The notes below the pieces were generated by a model, which was given only the letters and a program-made list of their open reading frames with translations, was not told where the DNA came from and did not search any database. Both the position numbers and the translations under genes were made by a program. From Anammoximicrobium sp032229885 (GTDB lineage Bacteria; Planctomycetota; Planctomycetia; Pirellulales; Pirellulaceae), in the NCBI GenBank assembly GCA_032229885.1, contig JAVYAJ010000417.1, forward strand, positions 1-18,485: a DNA stretch of 18,485 bases. The letters run 5' to 3'. Shown piece by piece: positions 13,010-18,485 of this stretch; position 1 is the stretch's first letter; the number at the start of each line of letters is the position of its first letter.

Positions 13010-15252
13010 ATGGCCAAACAACCGAACTTCCTGCTGGGAAATGGCCATCGACTGACTTCCCCTGTGCGCGTCACTAAGATGCCGGGCGAAAAACTCGCCC
13101 CCTATCCATTCTCCGAAGCGCGCGACCGTCTCATTGGGCAGATTTCCGCCGCCGCGACAGACTTCCGCGACCTTCCAGACCTTGCGTGCCCAGATGATTA
13201 CGCGGTCGGCATCATCACTTTGCATCCGGAATATACGGCCAAGTCATATTTTCCTGTTGCACTGCTTCGTGAAGCACGAATGGAAGCCATTGGATCACGC
13301 CCCGCTAAAGTCACCCCGGTTAAATGGGGAAAAAAGGCCCCGCCGGAAGAGTCGCCAACAACGGAGCTTTTTGTCGCGGCTCGCCGGACCGATTTTACCG
13401 ATCTGGCCCAAAGCTTGCCGAACTGGAACGAGTCACATCCAGGGGCTAAGGAGCTTTTCGAGGTCGAGGCCTTTCGCGCTCCCAAGCATGAGGATCGCGT
13501 GCAGACGATCAGCGAACGCCGCGACGCTCCCCTCTTAGAAATCGTGCTTCACACTAACGGAATGCCCAAGCCTCGTCGAATTTTAGAAGCCTTTGAAGCC
13601 TACGCGGACTCGCTCGACCTGGAGCCGGATTTGGATCGACGTTTTGAAGTTGGCGGACTCTGCTTTTTCCCGCTTCGCGCTCATCGTTCGCAGATATCTG
13701 GCCTCAGCCACTTTTCCTTCCTGAGAACTATCCGTGAAATGCCGAGGCTTCGGCCACTCCGTCCCTTCGTCCGGTCGGCGGCTAGATCCCGCGCGTTTTC
13801 TGTCTCTCTACCGACCACACCCCCGCTTGACCCGCAGCTCCGCGCGGCTGTGTTCGATGGCGGGTTAGCCACAGAAGCGGACTTGACGCCGTTTGCAAAC
13901 GCCCATGAGGCAAACGGCATCGGCGCTGCTGTTCCCGAGTACGTCGAGCATGGAACCGCAGTCACTTCCGCGCTGCTCTTCGGTCCATTGCACAAAGGAA
14001 TGGACCCGCCGCACCCTATGGTAGCGTCGATCATTCCCGTGTCCTGGATGACCAATCCGGAACAGGACACAACGAGTCAGGCAACGAGGACATTCAGCTC
14101 TACGATACATTGACACGAATTCGAGATGTGCTCCAGCCGCGTAAGTATGAATTCGTTAATCTCAGTATCGGGCCCGATCTGCCCATCGAAGACCATGAAG
14201 TGCATGTGTGGACCGCCGTGCTTGATTCCTTGCTCTCAGATGGCCAAACGCTGACAACCGTTGCTGTCGGGAATGATGGCGGGAAGGATCACGAATCCGC
14301 CAATGCTCGGGTTCAGGTTCCTTCAGATTGTGTCAACGCGCTCGCGGTGGGCGCAGCAACGAGTCAAGGGGACAACTGGACTCGAGCATCCTACAGTTGT
14401 ATCGGCCCAGGGCGAAGCCCTGGAGTGGTCAAGCCGGAAGTCCTGAATTTTGGAGGCAGCGAAGAAGAGCCTTTCTTCGTTCTCGAACCGTCGCTTTCCA
14501 ACGCCATTCCCGATCGCGGAACCAGCTATGCCGCTCCGGCAACGCTGCGCATGGGAATGGGAATTCGTGCACATTTTGGTAACAGTCTGTCTGCGCTTTC
14601 CATCAAAACCCTTTTGGTTCACTCCTCGGTACCCGACAAGAAGCTTCACGTCCACGAGGTCGGATGGGGACGTGTGCCGCAGTCACTGGAGGCGGTAGTC
14701 GTCTGTCCAGAGGGCGAAGCTCGGATCGTCTATCAAGGCGAACTGACTCCTGGTCAATACTTGCGGACCCCGATTCCAATGCCCGGCGGACAACTAACGG
14801 GGAAGGTGGGTCTGACTGCAACATTCTGTTTTGCCTGCCAAACAGATCCGGATGATCCAAGCAACTATACGAGAGGCGGATTGGACATCACGTTCAGACC
14901 ACACTGCGAAAAGTTCGACGACAGCACTAGCCATCCCAAGTCGAAATCATTCTTTAGACAGAGCGACTACGACAGTGAAAAGGAATTGCGCCGAGATGCG
15001 CATAAATGGGAAACGACGCTGCATCGAAAACATCGGTTCCAGTCCAACACTCTGAAAGATCCCGTATTCGACGTTCATTATCAAACTCGAGAATCGGGGC
15101 GAGCAACTTCCGGCGATAAGATTCGTTATGCTTTGGTGATTACGATCTCAGCTCCAAAGAACAGGAACCTGTATGATGACATCGTGCGACGGTATCGGAC
15201 CCAGTTGGAACCAATAATACCAGTGATCGAAATCCCGATCGAGGTAAAGTGA
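13010..15252 (+). pseudogene. S8 family (subtilisin-like) serine peptidase, split by a -1 frameshift
   Basis: The N-terminal frame runs 13010-14113 and the C-terminal frame continues to 15252. The catalytic triad is complete across the two: Asp283 (AVFDGG), His314 (EHGTAV), and Ser in GTSYAAP (codon at 14524, about residue 506 if repaired), with the oxyanion Asn in AVGNDGG. Translation of the second frame from 14014 gives PYGSVDHSRVLDDQ...LYDTLTRIRDVL, which joins smoothly onto PLHKGMDPPH of the first frame, so one base appears to be missing from the C-run at 14014-14016. Repaired length is about 747 residues with a long N-terminal domain and a beta-rich tail ending EIPIEVK. AGGAG at 12998-13002 precedes the ATG. 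No slippery heptamer is visible at the junction, so a mutation or sequencing error is likelier than programmed shifting. A TTG at 14110 overlapping the first stop could in principle restart translation. Confidence 0.88.
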
Positions 15253-15705
15253 GACGGTGGTCATGCGCACGAAACCGCAGTGCGAAGCGGCTTAGAGTCT
15301 CGGTTCGTTAAGTAGGCCAAGCCGCGCGCATCTAGCGCGGTGACGAACCGACGACAGCTAGAGGGATATACACGGGAAGGAAGCTAGGCGGATATGAACT
15401 TGATCGGGACACGTTCGATGGCCTGTATTCGCAGAGGAGACACTCCTGATTGTACAACGCGAGGGGTGGCTCTGCCATCTCAAAGAGAATAAACTCTAGC
15501 GCCAACCTCGCCTATGCGGTTAGTAATCATCCGCACCAAAACCGCGTGTGAGGGAAGTCCCGCGTGATAGACGAGGACCGTAGCACTACCCGGCATCCGT
15601 GCGATCCGCGCTACGGCGAGAACTTGTGTGATGCTTTGCCCGATCCGCGGTTTTCGCCCGGCGCACGTGCTAGGCGGCGTGCGCGTGTGCGGTCGGCCGG
15701 GGCGT
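15253..15705. other. Intergenic region between cassette and convergent helicase gene
   Basis: About 450 bases lie between the peptidase stop and the helicase stop. No protein gene is supported. Most of it (15280-15616) is self-complementary and is described as a candidate structured RNA. The remaining approximately 90 bases on the right return to the high GC of the helicase gene. Confidence 0.55.
15280..15616 (+). ncRNA. Candidate structured RNA, possibly a group II intron 5' remnant
   Basis: Successive stems can be drawn by eye: TCGGTTCGT (15300-15308) with ACGAACCGA (15343-15351), enclosing CCGCGC (15322-15327) with GCGCGG (15335-15340); AGGAG (15435-15439) with CTCCT (15443-15447); GGGGTGGC (15463-15470) with GCCATCTC (15474-15481, two G-U pairs); TGCGG (15515-15519) with CCGCA (15531-15535); and CCGTAGC (15578-15584) with GCTACGG (15610-15616). 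The stretch starts GTGCG at 15280, fitting the GUGYG 5' end of group II introns, and AGAGGA...CTCCTGATTGTACAA recalls domain I of Ll.LtrB. No reverse transcriptase and no domain V were found, so if it is an intron it is a fragment. The wobble pairs suggest RNA rather than DNA function on the plus strand. Identity is uncertain. Confidence 0.45.
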
Positions 15706-18485
15706 TCAAGATACCTCTGGTGTCGGCGTGCGATGCTCCAGCACGGTTGCCAACAGATCGTCCAGACGGGTCACGGCCCGCGCGGGTCCGGGAGCGCACG
15801 ACCATCTGACTGGCCTGCGCTCCGCCGGCGCGGTCGCGCGGTCGTTCGGCCGCATCGGCCCGGCGGGCGCAGTGTCCGCCGTCTCGGCCACTAGCCGTTC
15901 GTAGATCCAATTTCCCGGCCCCAGGAATTCGTGGCTCTCGAAGTGTTCGTCGAAGATTTCCGCGCGCGTGGTCACGCGGACCGGTTGGGACAGGCCCGGC
16001 AGCGACAAGGCATAGCTGCCCGCGTCCAGTGCCCGCCATTCGACCTGGTTGGGCCGCAGGTCGTCGCGGTTCATCACCCGCTCGATGTCCGCCAGCGTCA
16101 GCGAGGGCGGCGGCAGCGTCGGCATCTCGAGCGCGTCCCGCGCGACCTCGTCGATGTCCAGCCCCGCCGCGTCCTCGCCGGCCGCCGCCAGATCGACGTC
16201 CGCCAAAAAACGCTCGCGGGCCGCGTCGCGCGAGCTCCTCTCCCCCAGCGCGACCGTCTCGAATTGTCTGGGCAGCCGCGACAGGATCGGCTGCAGCTTG
16301 CCCACCAGGCCTTCGAACAGCTTGATCCGCTTGCCCAGCGCGAAATAGATGTCGGCTTCGACCGTGCCGTCGTAGGCCAGGTTGATGATCCGGATGGTCG
16401 CGTACCGCTGGCCGATCCGGTCGATGCGCCCGATCCGTTGTTCGACCTTCATCGGGTTCCAGGGCAGGTCGTAGTTCACCAGCACGCCGCAGACCTGGAA
16501 GTTGAGGCCCTCGGCCGCGGCGTCCGTACACAGCAGGATCTGGATCTCGCCCGCGCGCAGCCGCCGCTTGATCTGCTCCTTGGCGCACGGCTGCCAGCGG
16601 CCGGAAAGGTCGCGGATCTCGCCTCCGTCGCCCGAATAGCAGGCCAAGGTCCGGCCCGGCATCCGCTCGGCCAGATGATCCCTCAGCCAGGTCATCGTAT
16701 CGGTGTACTGGGTGAAGACGATAGCCGAGTCGTAGCCGTCGGCCCAGGCGGCTTCCAGCTCGGCCGTGAGCTGCGCGGCCTTGGTGTTGGCGCCCACCTT
16801 GGCGATCCGCTTGAGCAATCGCTGGATCGTTCCCCGCTCTTCGGCCTCCAGCGCCTCGCGGGCCAGCGCGTCGGCCTCGTCGGCGTCCATCACCTCGTCG
16901 CGCTGCTCGTCCTGCGATACGTCCTCGTCAGCCACCGACGATTGGCCATCGCCCATCCCCGCCAGCCGCTGGTTCAAGGTGCTCTGCAAAGCGTAGAACG
17001 AGCTGGCCAGGCGCCGCCGATAGATCGTCATCACAAAGCCGACCGCCGAGCGTTTCTCCGCCGCGGCATTGTTGTAGGTCGTGCTGATGTACTCGTCGAC
17101 CGCGTCGTACAGCTCGCGCTCCGACGCCGTCATCTCGACCCGCACATCGCGGACCTCGCGGGTGGCGATGGGCGTGGCGATCAGGCCCTGCTTGAGATAT
17201 TCCCGCAGCAGGCTCCGGGTATGCCGCGACATCCGCTGCCGGATCGGGCTGAACCGCCGCAACACTCCCAGCGCCGCCTTGCGCTCCGGCAAGGGCAAAC
17301 GCTTCAGCGGGATCCCGCTCTCGTCGCGCAGCGCTCGCAGGACCTTCCGGCGACCCACGCCGCTCAGCCCCGGCGCGACCTCGGCCACGTCCCGCTCGTC
17401 GAGTTCGCCATACGCGGCCTCCATGTCCTGGAACATCTCCACCAGAAACGCCATCTCGGTCTGACTGGGGTTTCCGGCCGCGAGCGCGAAATAGCGCAGG
17501 AAGGCATCCTTGTCGGCGGCCCACCGCGGCGGCAATTCCAACAACATCAACAGATCCCACAGCTCGACGGGATGGACCTGCATCGGCGTCGCCGTCAACA
17601 GCAACAGCGACCGGCACTTGGCCCGCAGCTCGCGCATCAGCCACAACAGATTGTTGGGTCCGCCCTCCTGAGGCGATCCCGGCGCCTTGCGCCGCGCGTG
17701 GTGGGCTTCGTCCGCGATCAGCAGATCCCAGTCCTCGGCCCGCAATAGCTCGCGCGCCCGATCGCGCCGCCGCATCAGATGGCTCGACGCGATGACCAGC
17801 GGCTCGCGATGCCACGCATCGCGTTCGACCTTCCGTTCGTACGGCCCCTGCCAGCCGTGGGTGCGTTTCCACACCAGCTTTTGGCCGTCGTACCGCGGCA
17901 CGTTCAAGTTGAACTTTTCGTACAGCTCGTCCTGCCACTGGCGCATCACCGCCTTGGGCGCCAACAGCAGAATCCGCCGCGCCAACCCGCTGATCCACGC
18001 CTGGCGGACCAGCAGTCCCGCCGTGATCGTCTTGCCCAAACCCACCTCGTCGGCGATCAGCATCCGGCACGGCCAGGCGTCGATCAGCCGCTTGAACGCC
18101 CTGAGCTGGTGCGGCCACGGCTGGATGGCCGAGGTCGCTTCGCCCACCCGGATCCCGTTCTCCATCCGCGGGGCATAACGCAGATACGTCCACACCAGCC
18201 GCCTCAGCTCGTCCGGCAACAGCCCCGGATGCCCATCCGCGGGCCTTGCGCCTCGCCGCGCGTCGCCGCGGTCGGCCTCTGCCGTATCGGCGTCGCCCGC
18301 CGCGCTAGCGTGGCCCGGTGTATCCGTTCGGCCCGCCGTATCTGTTCGCCCCACCTCGAGAGCGGGGCCGAAACAGGCCAGATACAGGTCCACGCCGCCG
18401 ATCCCGGCGTTTTGGAACTGTTGGACCCGCCGGCGGACCTCGGCCGTCACCCGTGGCTCGACCTCCTCCCAATACACCGGGTCGT
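15706..18485 (-). CDS. SNF2-family helicase with DUF1156-methylase-like N-terminal segment, partial at right edge
   Basis: The frame is open through the window end, so the start is missing. A GTG at 18477 is an internal Val inside DPVYWEEVEPRV. Numbering from that Val, residues 1-42 (to GVDLYLACFGPALEV) resemble part of DUF1156 adenine-specific DNA methylases. Residues 43-84 are a repetitive linker (RTDTAGRTDTPG and Asp/Arg/Ala-rich). The helicase follows: motif I DEVGLGKT (143-150), DEAH (256-259), TATP (295-298), motif IV IVFTQYTD (586-593), motif V TDAAAEGLNFQ (651-661), motif VI QRIGRIDRIGQ (680-690), and a C-terminal domain to 923. SNF2 proteins of this sort translocate on duplex DNA, and several accompany methylases in restriction-like and DISARM-like systems. 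The gene is convergent with the peptidase cassette. Helicase identity is sure; the methylase link is from recalled motif similarity. Confidence 0.88.
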   Translation of the reverse strand, partial: DPVYWEEVEPRVTAEVRRRVQQFQNAGIGGVDLYLACFGPALEVGRTDTAGRTDTPGHASAAGDADTAEADRGDARRGARPADGHPGLLPDELRRLVWTYLRYAPRMENGIRVGEATSAIQPWPHQLRAFKRLIDAWPCRMLIADEVGLGKTITAGLLVRQAWISGLARRILLLAPKAVMRQWQDELYEKFNLNVPRYDGQKLVWKRTHGWQGPYERKVERDAWHREPLVIASSHLMRRRDRARELLRAEDWDLLIADEAHHARRKAPGSPQEGGPNNLLWLMRELRAKCRSLLLLTATPMQVHPVELWDLLMLLELPPRWAADKDAFLRYFALAAGNPSQTEMAFLVEMFQDMEAAYGELDERDVAEVAPGLSGVGRRKVLRALRDESGIPLKRLPLPERKAALGVLRRFSPIRQRMSRHTRSLLREYLKQGLIATPIATREVRDVRVEMTASERELYDAVDEYISTTYNNAAAEKRSAVGFVMTIYRRRLASSFYALQSTLNQRLAGMGDGQSSVADEDVSQDEQRDEVMDADEADALAREALEAEERGTIQRLLKRIAKVGANTKAAQLTAELEAAWADGYDSAIVFTQYTDTMTWLRDHLAERMPGRTLACYSGDGGEIRDLSGRWQPCAKEQIKRRLRAGEIQILLCTDAAAEGLNFQVCGVLVNYDLPWNPMKVEQRIGRIDRIGQRYATIRIINLAYDGTVEADIYFALGKRIKLFEGLVGKLQPILSRLPRQFETVALGERSSRDAARERFLADVDLAAAGEDAAGLDIDEVARDALEMPTLPPPSLTLADIERVMNRDDLRPNQVEWRALDAGSYALSLPGLSQPVRVTTRAEIFDEHFESHEFLGPGNWIYERLVAETADTAPAGPMRPNDRATAPAERRPVRWSCAPGPARAVTRLDDLLATVLEHRTPTPEVS

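Noticed and set aside
14110..15252. The C-terminal peptidase half as an independent gene starting at TTG 14110
   Set aside because: The same frame encodes family-like sequence upstream of that TTG back to 14014, and the catalytic Asp and His are in the other half, so a single frameshifted gene fits better.
16928..18193. Alternate-frame open reading frame inside the helicase gene
   Set aside because: Out-of-frame Ala/Gly/Arg-rich translation of the helicase; all helicase motifs are in the other frame.

Overview
The window looks like chromosomal DNA of a planctomycete, probably of the Pirellulales type. The evidence is the high GC content, a J-domain-like protein opening with the WLSIPPKDQPPNHYRLLGI type of sequence that I associate with planctomycetes, a GYF_2-domain membrane protein, and a Tat-exported glycoside-hydrolase-like protein. 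No rRNA, tRNA, CRISPR array or transposase gene was found.

Positions 1-8825 are ordinary core or lineage genes. They are fliW and csrA (flagellar and post-transcriptional control), a reverse-strand RluA-type pseudouridine synthase, a STAS-Sel1 fusion protein, and a same-strand pair of large single-pass membrane proteins. The first of that pair has GYF_2, a Pro/Ala-rich stretch, a TM helix and a beta-rich domain. The second has a J-like domain, a TM helix, a TPR-like region and a DnaJ-type cysteine-rich end. A reverse-strand Tat-signal protein with a TIM-barrel-like glycosidase region and a GATase1-like domain fills 9109-11148.

Positions about 11350-18485 are accessory in character. A visibly less GC-rich block (about 11400-15620) carries a compact two-gene cassette: an AAA+ ATPase with a C-terminal helix-turn-helix, then, three bases downstream, an S8 (subtilisin-like) peptidase. 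The peptidase is split by a -1 frameshift near 14014, between its catalytic His and Ser. Upstream of the cassette are a TTGACA-type promoter and a 9-bp inverted repeat with arms 43 bp apart. Downstream, 15280-15616 is a densely self-complementary stretch starting GTGCG. It resembles a candidate structured RNA and possibly the 5' remnant of a group II intron without its reverse transcriptase.

Facing the cassette, and running off the right edge, is a large SNF2-family helicase gene. Its visible N-terminus (DPVYWEEVEPRV...GVDLYLACFGPALEV) matches what I recall of DUF1156 adenine-specific DNA methylases. It is joined through a repetitive acidic/Arg linker to a complete helicase, suggesting a methylase-helicase fusion or recombined defence gene. 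The right-hand half is therefore best read as a defence-type island. ATPase-peptidase pairing and methylase-helicase pairing are both plausible anti-mobile-element functions, but neither can be proved from the sequence alone.
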